Below are positions 1 to 9,301 of a stretch of 64,000 nt of DNA, piece after piece. The DNA comes from Prolixibacteraceae bacterium (lineage in GTDB: Bacteria > Bacteroidota > Bacteroidia > Bacteroidales > Prolixibacteraceae). The stretch covers positions 1 to 64,000 of the forward strand of contig JAIBEY010000033.1 in NCBI GenBank assembly GCA_019459525.1, read 5' to 3'. Numbering within the stretch: the stretch's first letter is position 1; the number at the start of each line of letters is the position of its first letter. The notes beneath the pieces were generated by a model. It ran no database searches. It was given only the letters and a program-made list of their open reading frames with translations, and was not told where the DNA came from. The position numbers were made by a program, and so were the translations under genes.

Positions 1-171
1 GCCGGGCGCGCTCGTCAGTTGGCCGGGGCATCAGCCTGGGAACGGTATCTCCATTTATTGTCCACCCATCCGGGTATCGAATTAAGTATCTCCAAAGAGA
101 TCATAGCTTCCTATCTGAATATTACCCCGCAGACCCTTAGCAAATTGATCAGGGAGAGGGGGCATCCCTGA
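1..171 (+). CDS. Crp/Fnr-family transcriptional regulator, C-terminal end (partial)
   Basis: Only the last 56 codons are present; the gene begins left of the window. The frame reads ERYLHLLSTHPGIELSISKE followed by IIASYLNITPQTLSKLIRER and ends in TGA. This matches the C-terminal helix-turn-helix of Bacteroidota Crp/Fnr proteins, where the recognition helix falls on the ITPQTLSKLIRER stretch. Proteins of this class usually carry an N-terminal cyclic-nucleotide-type sensor domain that is not visible here. The next gene starts about 260 bases downstream on the same strand. Whether the two are functionally linked cannot be judged from this end piece. Confidence 0.75.
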   Translation, partial: AGRARQLAGASAWERYLHLLSTHPGIELSISKEIIASYLNITPQTLSKLIRERGHP

Positions 172-380
172 ATTTTCGTGCCGGCCCTTGTCTATGCTTA
201 TCTTGTCCCCTTTTAGGATTTGATAACTTCTTTACTACATCCCGGTTTCTGTGAGGTAATCTTTCCTGTGTGTTTTCCCTGCAACAGGTTCTGTGAATCC
301 TTATCCATGCTTAAGGATTTTCTTAATCAGTGTTCAGTCATTTGTTAATCCCCATTCAGAAGAAAGGGCGGGCGCCCATC

Positions 381-388
381 TAATTTTG
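381..388 (+). promoter_or_regulatory. Candidate Bacteroidota -7 element (TAATTTTG)
   Basis: TAATTTTG fits the Bacteroidota sigma-ABfr -7 consensus TAnnTTTG and lies 41 bases before the ATG of the MauE-like gene. No good -33 TTTG is seen at the expected distance, so the call rests on the -7 box and position alone. Confidence 0.35.
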
Positions 389-429
389 GTACTGCACTGA
401 AATTATAAAACGGCCATAGAAGTTAACCC

Positions 430-1962
430 ATGCAAAAGTTTCTTCAGAAATATTACTCTTTCCTTGTTCCGGTAACCTGCTACCTGTATATCCTGCTTTT
501 TGTGTATGCTGCAATAAGCAAGCTCCTGGATTTTGAGGACTTCCGGGTACAGTTGGCGCAATCGCCATTGTTGGGCGCTTATGCCGGCCTGACCGCCCCG
601 GCAGTGATTAGCCTGGAATTGCTGATCGTCCTGCTCCTGAGCTTCAAAACCTCCCGGCTTACCGGCCTGTATGCTTCTTTCTTTTTAATGGTTGCTTTCA
701 CGGTCTATATTTACCTGATCCTGAATTACAGCGAATTTGTCCCCTGTTCGTGTGGTGGCATTATTGAAAAGTTAGGCTGGACGGAACATTTGATTTTTAA
801 TACTGCCTTTGCTTCACTGGCAATGCTTGCTATTGTCATTTTAGAAAAGGGGAAAGGCACCGGCACAAGCAAGATGGTTATTAAAAGCATATTACCCTCT
901 CTTGCGACAGTAAGCGTGGTAACAGGACTATTCCTGTCTTCAGAACATATCATAAAAAAGGGAAACAACTTTATCCGGAAGTTTGGCCAACACCAGATCC
1001 GGGATGAGAAGGCATTTGATCTGGGTGTAAACTCCTATTATTTTGCCGGGATGGCCGACGGGCGAATCTACCTGGGAAATGTAACCGCCCCGCTGGTACT
1101 TACCAGCATAGACACCGCTTTGACAGCAAAAAAGGCTGTTAAAATAAAGCTTGATGATGCTACCCACCCCTTCCGTTTTATACAGTTACAGGTTAATCCA
1201 CCCCATTTTTATCTTTATGATGGTACGGTGCCGGTGATTTACCGGGGACTGCTGGGCGATTTGTTTGCCCACACCATCAGTCTTGAAGACTGTTATTTTT
1301 CCCAACTGCAGGTGATTGACTCCGTGAGTTTTGCTTTCAGAGCACAAAATAGCCAGACAAAATCATGGGTACTGGGCACATTGGAAATTAAACGGGACCC
1401 AAAGGTAAAGCTTTACCACCATTTGCTTGAAAAGCAGGTGGACGGAATATTCGATACGGACGGGCAATTGATGCGGGACGGGGGAAATGGAGAACTCATT
1501 TATATTTATACCTACCGCAACCAGTTCCTGGTGATGAGCCGGGATCTGGCACTATTGCGGGAACTGCATACCATCGACACTACAACCACGGCACAGGTAA
1601 AGGTGCGTTTGCTCCCAGACGGGCAGCATAAAATGGACGCCCCGCCTTTGTTGGTCAATAAAACATCGGCGTTACACGGGCAGGTGCTGTTTAATGCCTC
1701 CATGCTCATGGGAAAATTCGAATCCCGGGAGCAATGGAGACAGTCAGTGGTTGTTGATATGTACCAAACCGGAATGCAGGAATACCTCGGCAGCTTTTAT
1801 ATCTATCACCGCGGGAAAAACAAGATGGCCCGGATGTTTGCCACGGACAGGCACTTGTTTGTTTTGTCCGGCAGCGAACTGGTGCGTTACCGTTTTGCTC
1901 AGTCAGTGACCATACATTTTCAAACAGGGGAAGCCGAAAACCTGGAACAGAGTAGGCATTAA
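430..1962 (+). CDS. MauE/DoxX-like redox-associated membrane protein with large extracytoplasmic domain
   Basis: 510 residues. The first ~140 residues form four hydrophobic segments of the MauE/DoxX type, with the cysteine motif CSCGG near residue 107 in the loop before the last pair of helices. MauE-like proteins are thought to work with thiol-disulfide chemistry in the envelope. A fifth hydrophobic stretch near residues 148-168 precedes a ~330-residue domain of repeated beta-rich stretches (for example DGRIYLGNVTAP and GELIYIYTYRNQFLVMSRDL), which resembles a six-bladed propeller and probably lies outside the membrane. The DUF6520 peptide gene follows after 17 bases, so the two are probably co-transcribed. 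I infer that this protein handles or senses the cysteine peptide. The membrane-domain assignment is firm; the propeller and the role are not. Confidence 0.7.
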   Translation: MQKFLQKYYSFLVPVTCYLYILLFVYAAISKLLDFEDFRVQLAQSPLLGAYAGLTAPAVISLELLIVLLLSFKTSRLTGLYASFFLMVAFTVYIYLILNYSEFVPCSCGGIIEKLGWTEHLIFNTAFASLAMLAIVILEKGKGTGTSKMVIKSILPSLATVSVVTGLFLSSEHIIKKGNNFIRKFGQHQIRDEKAFDLGVNSYYFAGMADGRIYLGNVTAPLVLTSIDTALTAKKAVKIKLDDATHPFRFIQLQVNPPHFYLYDGTVPVIYRGLLGDLFAHTISLEDCYFSQLQVIDSVSFAFRAQNSQTKSWVLGTLEIKRDPKVKLYHHLLEKQVDGIFDTDGQLMRDGGNGELIYIYTYRNQFLVMSRDLALLRELHTIDTTTTAQVKVRLLPDGQHKMDAPPLLVNKTSALHGQVLFNASMLMGKFESREQWRQSVVVDMYQTGMQEYLGSFYIYHRGKNKMARMFATDRHLFVLSGSELVRYRFAQSVTIHFQTGEAENLEQSRH

Positions 1963-1979
1963 ATTTAATTTTTACAGGC

Positions 1980-2246
1980 ATGAAAAAGTTAAGAAGTATC
2001 TTTCTTCCAGCCGTTGTTGTACTGTTAGGGGTTGGTGCAGCCCTTGCAAGCCATGCTGCAAAAAGTTCGGATTCACTGGAAACCGGCTATTATTTTGACA
2101 GCTCCACGAGCCAGTGTGTATCATCTGGCGTTCAGTGCAGTACGAATCCGGGTCCGGCATGTACCTGGACTGATGAGAGTAACATTTCTCACAACCTGAG
2201 CCGCTCTGGCGAAACCATGTGCGGCGCCCCGCTGTACAAGCCGTAG
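1980..2246 (+). CDS. DUF6520 family small secreted cysteine-containing protein
   Basis: 88 residues. A signal peptide (MKKLRSIFLPAVVVLLGVGA, then ALASHA) precedes a mature part of about 60 residues with four cysteines (in SQCVSSGVQC, PACTW and MCGAP). This organisation is that of the Bacteroidota family DUF6520, whose function is unknown. The four cysteines could form two disulfides. The gene lies 17 bases after the MauE-like membrane protein gene and ends at a hairpin terminator shared with the convergent peptidase gene. A role as a secreted peptide matured by the neighbouring redox protein is inference. Confidence 0.7.
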   Translation: MKKLRSIFLPAVVVLLGVGAALASHAAKSSDSLETGYYFDSSTSQCVSSGVQCSTNPGPACTWTDESNISHNLSRSGETMCGAPLYKP

Positions 2247-2256
2247 CAAAAGTGAA

Positions 2257-2276
2257 GGGTGCCCTACGGGGCATCC
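2257..2276. terminator. Bidirectional hairpin terminator between convergent operons
   Basis: GGGTGCCC, loop TACG, GGGCATCC form an 8-bp stem with one G-T pair, lying 10 bases after the DUF6520 stop and overlapping the last codons of the convergent peptidase gene. It is followed on the plus strand by a pyrimidine-rich stretch. Placement at the meeting point of two operons supports a shared terminator. Confidence 0.6.
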
Positions 2277-4765
2277 TTCTTGCTTATCCCTTCATTTACC
2301 CATCCGGATTTCGTATCCCCTTTTAAAAAATAGCCGAACCATTCGAGTGTCCTGCAAGTCAGGTCAAATTGTGCCTGTTGCTGTTGGAGGTCGTGTCCTC
2401 CGCCTTTATAAAACAGGGCGATGACTTCTTTTTTGTTCCGGCAGAGTGCGTTGTAAAAAGCCATGGTGTGATCAGCCGTTACATTTTGATCCTCCAGCCC
2501 CGTCCACAACAATACCGGGGCATTCACTTTTTCCGCATGATAAGCTGGGTTGTTTTTAAAATACAGGCCTTTATCCGCAGAAAAGGGTTTTCCCATTTTA
2601 TACCTGTTGGCTTCAATCCGTACATAATCGGGGATATCGAAATTATAATTGAAGGAGTGGGAATCCCAAACGATGTCGCTGTGGCCGGAGCCGGAAACAA
2701 AAGCGGCAAACCTGCCGGAACGGGTGGCGATATAGTTGGTCTCATACCCGCCAAAAGAATGCCCGGTTAATCCAATCCTGCCCCTGTCAGTCAGCGGATT
2801 GTGAGCCAAAGCATCCAGTGCATGGTTCACACAATCCAGCGCATCCAATCCCGGGCCAGCCTTTCCCTGTATCACAATGTCCGGCAAATACACAAAATAG
2901 CCGTTTTCAAGGAACAACCGGATGTTAAAACCCAGGCTTTCGTAATACGAGGGATAGGGGTACCGGTTGGCAAGCTGGTTTTGCTTTTCGTAAATATGGA
3001 CCACCATGGGATATTTCAGGGAAGGGTCATAACCCAACGGGTAATACAAAATGCCTTTCAGAGGAACCCCGTCGCTGTTGGAGTAGGGGATGATCTCCCG
3101 CCTCAGGGACAGGATGGCTTTATCCTGTTTGTTACTTTGGTACACCACCGTTTCGTCTTTGCCCATTTCGTTGTGAACCAGCCGGGGTGGCAGGTTATAA
3201 TCCTCTTCCAGCCAGGAAAAGCCGGTAAACGACCGGTTGTAGTTCAGCGATTGGATTCGCCTGGTTGTTGGCGGTACAATAACTTGCGTTTTCCCGTTGT
3301 GCCACAAGCTGTAACCGGTCCGGTTTTTCCCCGGATCGTACAGTTCAACCACCAGGGGCTGCGACCGGTTTACCTGTTGCCTGGCAAATATACCCTTGCT
3401 GGTTTTAATGTCACTCCGTTGCCCGTTTACAATACGGGTCTGATATCCCTTGAAAGTGACTAAGGGGGTAAGGGTTGCGGTTTGTATTTCATATTGCCAC
3501 ACGGCTCCTTCACCTCCAAACAGCACGGCGGTGTCATCAGTTGTGAACCAGGGCGTGCCCAGGCCTTTACACTCAATGCGCTTTTTGTTTTTTGAGGGAA
3601 GGTGATACAGGCACCACCCGCTGCTTGCGGGAGTCAGTCCATAAGCCCCGTCCCCCGACAGGTACAGTTCCGGTGCGATGGTATCCAGCAGCGAATAATT
3701 GTCTTCTTTCAGGTCATACACATACAACTGTAACGGCGGGTATTCGTTCCGGTAGTCCTGAAGACCATTCGGGTCAAAGCTTGAAAAATACCGGTCATTG
3801 CCAGTGCTGATACTAACCGGTAAATGATCCGTCCCCACTTGCCGGATGAAATGCTTGCGCGGTTCCCAGACATAGGTCAGGGAATTGATGGGTAGATAAA
3901 ATTTTTCTTCCAACCGGTTGTCGTTGCCGTACCAAATGTTGACATGGGAAGTGTCTTTTTGCTGCCTTTGTGCCTGCAGTTTTAAAAAATAACGACTTCC
4001 GTCGCTGATTGCCTCCGTTAATGCCCGTTGAAAAGCCGCAGGCAACACCTCTTTTAAAGGGAAGTCGGTTTTTGTTTTTAAATCCAGGTATGCCAGGCCG
4101 GGAGAGCCTTCCGGGTTTTGCGCGTGGATCATCATCCCCTGTCCGCCGGGGTCAACATCCAGCGACGAAATTTTACAGGCATCGTTGTACACGCTTTCGG
4201 TGGTGTGTTCCCTGATCAGGAGGACATCAGAGCCATTTTTATCATTTTCGGCAACTGCATAAATATGATCATCTCCGGTGATATAAAACAGGCTCACCCG
4301 GCGGGTTTCATTAAGCAGTTCTCCGTTGATATTCCAAAGTTCGAGCCTGTTCTGCCCTTCTGCATTGTAGTGTAACACGAACCGGCCTTTGTTTTTCAGC
4401 GCCTGTGCTTTTTTTACTCCCGGAAAACAGATGCCTGATTGACTGTCCAGGGTTATCAGTTCGGCCTGGGTTGGATTAGTTATCAGTAATTGACCGGTGC
4501 CGGTAAAGGCCATGCTTCTCACTTTTGTCCGGTAACCCACCGGTTCCCCGGGACGTCTGCTGTCAAAGATCAGGAGTGTGTCCTGGTTCAGGTCATAGGA
4601 TTTCCAGGCGGTAAGCCACCTGCCATCTTCGCTCATCTTCAGCCCTGTGAGCAGGTAATATTTGTTTGCCATCTCTTTCTGTTCATCCGGATGGTTCTGT
4701 GCTGTTAATTCCCGGCCTGCCGCAAGCAGCAGGCACAGGAAGAACAAGAAATATAAGTATCTCAT
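2264..4765 (-). CDS. S9 family serine peptidase (prolyl oligopeptidase type), secreted
   Basis: I take the ATG at 4765, giving 833 residues that begin MRYLYFLFFLCLLLAAGREL, a clear signal peptide. A longer frame exists upstream, but it would put 22 residues before the signal. The start overlaps the stop of the SusD gene by one base (TAATG), implying translational coupling. The N-terminal two thirds looks like the beta-propeller of S9 enzymes. The C-terminal alpha/beta hydrolase domain carries the triad: Ser in GLTGHSFGGYE, Asp in GLEDQNVTAD and His in GGGHDLQQQ. Encoded last in a SusC-SusD operon, it probably cleaves peptides before or after import. Peptide rather than glycan substrates are inferred from this context. 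Confidence 0.85.
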   Translation of the reverse strand: MRYLYFLFFLCLLLAAGRELTAQNHPDEQKEMANKYYLLTGLKMSEDGRWLTAWKSYDLNQDTLLIFDSRRPGEPVGYRTKVRSMAFTGTGQLLITNPTQAELITLDSQSGICFPGVKKAQALKNKGRFVLHYNAEGQNRLELWNINGELLNETRRVSLFYITGDDHIYAVAENDKNGSDVLLIREHTTESVYNDACKISSLDVDPGGQGMMIHAQNPEGSPGLAYLDLKTKTDFPLKEVLPAAFQRALTEAISDGSRYFLKLQAQRQQKDTSHVNIWYGNDNRLEEKFYLPINSLTYVWEPRKHFIRQVGTDHLPVSISTGNDRYFSSFDPNGLQDYRNEYPPLQLYVYDLKEDNYSLLDTIAPELYLSGDGAYGLTPASSGWCLYHLPSKNKKRIECKGLGTPWFTTDDTAVLFGGEGAVWQYEIQTATLTPLVTFKGYQTRIVNGQRSDIKTSKGIFARQQVNRSQPLVVELYDPGKNRTGYSLWHNGKTQVIVPPTTRRIQSLNYNRSFTGFSWLEEDYNLPPRLVHNEMGKDETVVYQSNKQDKAILSLRREIIPYSNSDGVPLKGILYYPLGYDPSLKYPMVVHIYEKQNQLANRYPYPSYYESLGFNIRLFLENGYFVYLPDIVIQGKAGPGLDALDCVNHALDALAHNPLTDRGRIGLTGHSFGGYETNYIATRSGRFAAFVSGSGHSDIVWDSHSFNYNFDIPDYVRIEANRYKMGKPFSADKGLYFKNNPAYHAEKVNAPVLLWTGLEDQNVTADHTMAFYNALCRNKKEVIALFYKGGGHDLQQQQAQFDLTCRTLEWFGYFLKGDTKSGWVNEGISKKDAP

Positions 4766-6132
4766 TAATAGCCGGGGTTTTGCGGGTATAAACTGGTATT
4801 GAGCAACAACTCTTTTTGGGGCAAGGGCCACAGGCTTTTGAAACTCTCCCAGTTGGGTTTCACGGTTTTTAATTCATCCAGGCGGCCCAGGCGTTTCAGG
4901 TCGAAGAAACGGTGCCCAAATTCGGTAAAGAACTCGCGCCGTTTTTCGGCCAGCAGTTCATTCATAAAATCTTCCGTAGATAAAGAATTAAGCGCGGTTA
5001 ACCCGGCCCGTTCGCGGGTGGCGTTCAGGTAAGGCAAAGCTTCACCCGTCCGGTTTTGTTTGGCCAGTGCTTCTGCCAGGATAAAATACACCTCTTCCAG
5101 CCGGAAAACCACGGAATATTCATTGGTGTTGGTGCCGGACAAATTCTTGTATTTGTTGGGCCTGTACCAGGAATCGCCGTTAAAGCTGGCCAGCGCCATC
5201 CAGGACTGTTTGCGCAGGTCACCATCCGCGAAACAGCTGACCAGATCAGGGGTGAGGGTATAGGCATGAGGCGCAGCGCCGGAGAAATAATAGAATGAAG
5301 CTTCCTTTGTGGCATCCCCGCTGTTTTGAGGGCTTAGCTGCCAAAGGATATGGCTGCCTGTTTTGTGAAATACTTCGTTCAGGTCGGGCTGGAAATGGTA
5401 CAAAGGCGATTGCAGTATTCCTAGGGCCAGTTGTTCGGCCTGCTGATACTTTTGCTGGCTTAAATATACCTTAGCCAATACCAGTTCCGCTACTTTGCGG
5501 TTGGGGTAAATACGCTGTGCATCACGGTAATTGTCTTCCAGCAGGGAAACGGCTTCTTTCAGGTCTATCTCCAGCAGCTCCAGCAACGCCTTTGCTCCTG
5601 TTTTGCTTAAATCCCGGTTATGCCCATAGTCGGTGCTGGCGGTATAAGGGATGTCCCCGAAGAAATGTTGCAGGTAAAAATAGAGCAGGGAACGCACCAG
5701 CAGGGCTTCACCCTTCAGCCGGGTTCTGTCCCCGGCGGACAAGGCCGTTGAATTTTCCGCCCCGCGAATGATGGCATTGGCATAATAAACCTGTGTGTAA
5801 GCTGTATTCCAAAGGTTGGCGATCACCGTGTTGGTCTGTTGTTGCTGATTTAGGTAAATGTCCATGATGCCGTTCTGGTCGTTGTTGTAGCAGTCCAGGT
5901 CACCGGCATAAGAGGCGGCCAGGGTACCAGCCGTATAATACCCTGCGCCCGAAACAAGCGACTGGTCGCGCAAACCGGCACAGAGTCCTGCCAGTGCGGC
6001 GTTGGCGGTCTGGGCATCTTCAAAGACCTGCGATGTACCGAGTTGGTTGGTGGGGTTGTCCACTTCCACCAGCGCTTCACAGGAGGTCAGGAGCAGTGCC
6101 CCGAGAAAGGAAAGAAAATATATCTTTTTCAT
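4765..6132 (-). CDS. RagB/SusD family nutrient-uptake lipoprotein
   Basis: 455 residues from the ATG at 6132. The product begins MKKIYFLSFLGALLLTSCEA, a lipoprotein signal with lipobox LTSC, and an upstream in-frame ATG would bury this signal. The middle and C-terminal parts are SusD-like: LKGEALLVRSLLYFYLQHFF (the usual SusD motif), then FRLEEVYFILAEAL and the C-terminal LLAEKRREFFTEFGHRFFDL. SusD proteins sit on the outer face of the outer membrane as a lid over a SusC channel. The SusC partner lies 121 bases upstream on the same strand, and the S9 peptidase gene overlaps its stop. The peptidase suggests that peptides are the cargo. Confidence 0.9.
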   Translation of the reverse strand: MKKIYFLSFLGALLLTSCEALVEVDNPTNQLGTSQVFEDAQTANAALAGLCAGLRDQSLVSGAGYYTAGTLAASYAGDLDCYNNDQNGIMDIYLNQQQQTNTVIANLWNTAYTQVYYANAIIRGAENSTALSAGDRTRLKGEALLVRSLLYFYLQHFFGDIPYTASTDYGHNRDLSKTGAKALLELLEIDLKEAVSLLEDNYRDAQRIYPNRKVAELVLAKVYLSQQKYQQAEQLALGILQSPLYHFQPDLNEVFHKTGSHILWQLSPQNSGDATKEASFYYFSGAAPHAYTLTPDLVSCFADGDLRKQSWMALASFNGDSWYRPNKYKNLSGTNTNEYSVVFRLEEVYFILAEALAKQNRTGEALPYLNATRERAGLTALNSLSTEDFMNELLAEKRREFFTEFGHRFFDLKRLGRLDELKTVKPNWESFKSLWPLPQKELLLNTSLYPQNPGY

Positions 6133-6253
6133 CTGTATGTTGTGTCTAATTTTTTGATTTAAAGTTTCAGGGTTCCAGATAACAGTCTCAGTATTCATTC
6201 ACAGTCACAGTATCCGGTAAAAACCGGTAACTGATACCTGTGACTGGTAACTT

Positions 6254-9200
6254 TTAAAAATCAAACTGGATACCAAATGCCCATGTTTTCAAAGGCGGCA
6301 AAAAGCCGGTCAGGGTGAACTCAGGGTCCAGTCCAAAATAGTTGGTCAGGGTCAGCAGGTTTTGGCCCTGTACGTAAAACCGTACGTTCTGCAGGTATTT
6401 GTTTACCGGCAGTTGGTAACCCAGCCGAATATTTTTGAGTCGGATAAACGATGCGTCACTGACGGCGGCCGTACTGTTGGCAAAATAACCGTGGAGGCGG
6501 TTGATCTGTGCATTTGCGCCTGATGAGTAAGGCATGTACTGTCCGCCGGGATTGCTTTGTGACCATACATCCAGCACTTCCACGGGCTGGTTGTACATGC
6601 TGCCCGGCCGGGGCATCAGGTTGTTGTAGTTCATCTGCCGCTGGCTCACAAACTGGAATAAAAAGGAGAACTCCCATTGCCTGTAAGTAAACTGGTTCGA
6701 CCAGCCCCCGAAGTACCTGACGGCAATATTTTCGATCGCCTGGTTGTCATCGGGGGAAGTGATCTTTCCATCGTTGTTGTAATCGGTGAACCGGTAGAGG
6801 CCGGATTGGGGGTCGATGCCCTCATAATGATATACCTTCACGATAGAGGTGGGGTAACCCGCAACGTATTGGTTGGCATACGTGGAGCCTTCCAGCCCGG
6901 GAAAGGACACCAGCTTGTTTTTGGGGAAGCTGATGTTGAAACTGCTGACCCAGTTGAACCGGTCGGTCTGTACGGGTGTGGCGCTGAATTCCAGTTCCAG
7001 TCCCTTGTTTTCCACCTTGGCGGGCAGGTTGGCCTGTATGCTGCTGAACCCTGTGGTGCCGGGCAGGGGGATGCCCACCAGTTGGTTGCCTGATCGGTTT
7101 CGGTACCAGGCAATATTGAACTGAATGCGGTCCTTGAGAAAACCCAGCTCCAGGGCTGCTTCCAGCTTGGTGGTTTTCTCCCAGCTAAAGGATGGGTTAA
7201 ACAGTCGGGAAGGGTAAAGGCTGGTGTTGCCCCCATACAGCGTGTTGCTTACCGTATAGGTGTCCAGGTACTGGTAATCGCCAATGAGGTCGCTGCCGGT
7301 AATCCCGTAGCTGGCCCGCAGCTTTCCAAAGCTCAGCCAGGGGCTGCCTGCCAGGAAGTTTTCTTTGGAGAACAGCCAGGCGCCGCCAACAGCCCCAAAG
7401 CTGGCGAACCGCCGGTTGGGCCCGAAGCGGCTGGAACCGTCTCTACGGCCGGTGAGGTTCAGAATATACCGTTTTTTGTACTGGTAGTTAATGCGCCCGA
7501 ATACCGCAGCATAACGGTATCCTGTCTTGTTGTCCCCGGTCACGGCAACATTGGCGGCTGCCGCCAGGTTGGTGATCAGCGCATTGCTCTCAAAGCCGTA
7601 GCCCATCACATTCAATGCGGTCCGGTCTGTATGCTGAAGGGTGCCTCCCAGCAATACATCCAACTGATTGCCATTAAACGTGTGCCGGTAGTTCAGCTGG
7701 GGTTCCAGGACCCGTGAAAACTGTTGGTTCAGGTTTTTGAAAGCCTGGGAGTAGGCGGGCGTAAGCCCGTAGGCCGGGTTGTACATGGTATTGGGGCGGA
7801 GCATCAGTTCTTCAAAAGCGGTATAGCTTATCCCGCCGTTTACTTTCACATAAACCGATGGCAGGCATTCGTACTGTATGTTTATATCGGTATTGAAGGT
7901 CTTGCTTTTATAGGAATAGGTGCTTTCGTAAGCGGCAAGCGGATTGGTAAAAGTGTTGTTTTCCCAGTTCAGGCTGCCGTCTTCCCTGTACAGTGCTGGG
8001 GCAACGGGGCTCATTCGGATGGCATCGCTGGTAATCTCGGTCTGTATCAGGTTATTGGACTGGTTGGAGAACAGACCGGAGGCATTCAGGATAAAGCGGT
8101 TGTCTTTAGAACGGTGGCTCAGGTTGCCTGAGAAATTGTCGGTCTTGTACCTGAAATCGTCGGAAAAGACAGTAGTCTGGTCGTTGTGGCTGCCACTGAT
8201 CAGGAAACTGGTGTTTTCACTACCCCCGCTGAGCGAAAGCTGCACCACGGAATTAATGGCTGTCCGGCCAATCAGCTTGTCCTGCCAGTCTGTATAACGG
8301 GTTTCATCCCAGGCACCATTAATATCGTAGGCATTGGCCGGGTAACTGGTTTTGCCGTCATTGGCATAGGCCTGCCGGCGCATGCCCAGGTACTGGGTGG
8401 TGTTCATCATCTCCATCTTTCCAGCAACCTGGCTGATCCCGTAACTGCTGTTGATGGAGAAAACTGTTTTATGGCCTGCCTTTCCCTTTTTTGTGGTGAC
8501 CAGGATGACGCCGTTGGCTCCGCGCGAACCATAGATCGCCGTAGCATCGGCATCTTTTAAAATCTCGATGCTCTCAATGTCGTTGGGATTAATCGCATTG
8601 AGCGGGTCGATCTCTCCGTAGGGAAGAATGGTGCCTCCAAGAGAAGAGGGCGATTGGAGCGTGGCAGGTACCCCGTCAATGATGTACATGGGGTTATTGC
8701 CGTCGTGGCGAAGGCTGTTGCTGCCCCGTATCTGTATGTTGTAACCACCTCCGGGAACCCCGCTGCCCTGGGTAATGCTGACTCCGGCCATACGGCCCTG
8801 TACCGATGACAAGGCGTTGCTCACCGGCTGGTTCTCCAATTCTTTGGCTTTCACCCGGGCAATACTGCCGGTACGTTCACGCTCTTTTACGGTGTAATAT
8901 CCGGCATTGATGGTTACCTCCGGGAGGGCCGTAATGTCTTCCTGAAGTTGGACATCCAGTTGGGTTTGGCCATTAAGCGGGATTTCCTGTGTCTTGAAAC
9001 CGATAAAGGAAAAGGAAAGCATGGCACCGGCCGGTACGCCTTTGAGCGCGTAACGCCCATCGGCCCCGGTGGTGGTCCCGGTGAGGCTCCCCTTAACTAC
9101 AATGGTAACGCCCGGCATAGGCCGATTCTCCGGGTCGGTAACCCGGCCGTTTACGGTATTTGTCTGGGCATTCGCGTGGTTTACAAAGAGTAAAGCCGTC

Positions 9201-9301
9201 AGGCTGACCAGCAGCAAGATTCGCAGCCATTTGCCCGCACCGGGCGGTGTCCCTGGTTCAGACCGGAAAAGCTTTGGTGTGCAGATTTTATCTTTTTGCA
9301 T
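6254..9301 (-). CDS. SusC/RagA family TonB-dependent outer-membrane transporter
   Basis: 1015 residues, the usual SusC length. A basic leader and a hydrophobic signal end at ANAQ near residue 46. Next come a carboxypeptidase-regulatory-like domain (VNGRVTDPENRPMPGVTIVV) and a plug domain with the SusC hallmarks MYIIDGVPA and IESIEILKDADATAIYGSRG. The rest is a TonB-dependent barrel ending in FDF. It takes up oligomers delivered by its SusD lid, using TonB-ExbBD energy. It is first in the SusC-SusD-S9 peptidase operon. Base composition is visibly richer in G+C than the second SusC in this window, pointing to a different origin. The substrate cannot be read from sequence. Confidence 0.93.
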   Translation of the reverse strand: MQKDKICTPKLFRSEPGTPPGAGKWLRILLLVSLTALLFVNHANAQTNTVNGRVTDPENRPMPGVTIVVKGSLTGTTTGADGRYALKGVPAGAMLSFSFIGFKTQEIPLNGQTQLDVQLQEDITALPEVTINAGYYTVKERERTGSIARVKAKELENQPVSNALSSVQGRMAGVSITQGSGVPGGGYNIQIRGSNSLRHDGNNPMYIIDGVPATLQSPSSLGGTILPYGEIDPLNAINPNDIESIEILKDADATAIYGSRGANGVILVTTKKGKAGHKTVFSINSSYGISQVAGKMEMMNTTQYLGMRRQAYANDGKTSYPANAYDINGAWDETRYTDWQDKLIGRTAINSVVQLSLSGGSENTSFLISGSHNDQTTVFSDDFRYKTDNFSGNLSHRSKDNRFILNASGLFSNQSNNLIQTEITSDAIRMSPVAPALYREDGSLNWENNTFTNPLAAYESTYSYKSKTFNTDINIQYECLPSVYVKVNGGISYTAFEELMLRPNTMYNPAYGLTPAYSQAFKNLNQQFSRVLEPQLNYRHTFNGNQLDVLLGGTLQHTDRTALNVMGYGFESNALITNLAAAANVAVTGDNKTGYRYAAVFGRINYQYKKRYILNLTGRRDGSSRFGPNRRFASFGAVGGAWLFSKENFLAGSPWLSFGKLRASYGITGSDLIGDYQYLDTYTVSNTLYGGNTSLYPSRLFNPSFSWEKTTKLEAALELGFLKDRIQFNIAWYRNRSGNQLVGIPLPGTTGFSSIQANLPAKVENKGLELEFSATPVQTDRFNWVSSFNISFPKNKLVSFPGLEGSTYANQYVAGYPTSIVKVYHYEGIDPQSGLYRFTDYNNDGKITSPDDNQAIENIAVRYFGGWSNQFTYRQWEFSFLFQFVSQRQMNYNNLMPRPGSMYNQPVEVLDVWSQSNPGGQYMPYSSGANAQINRLHGYFANSTAAVSDASFIRLKNIRLGYQLPVNKYLQNVRFYVQGQNLLTLTNYFGLDPEFTLTGFLPPLKTWAFGIQFDF

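Noticed and set aside
2369-4708. Plus-strand frames of 70-220 codons opposite the S9 peptidase
   Set aside because: They are antisense shadows of a clearly coding gene with catalytic motifs.
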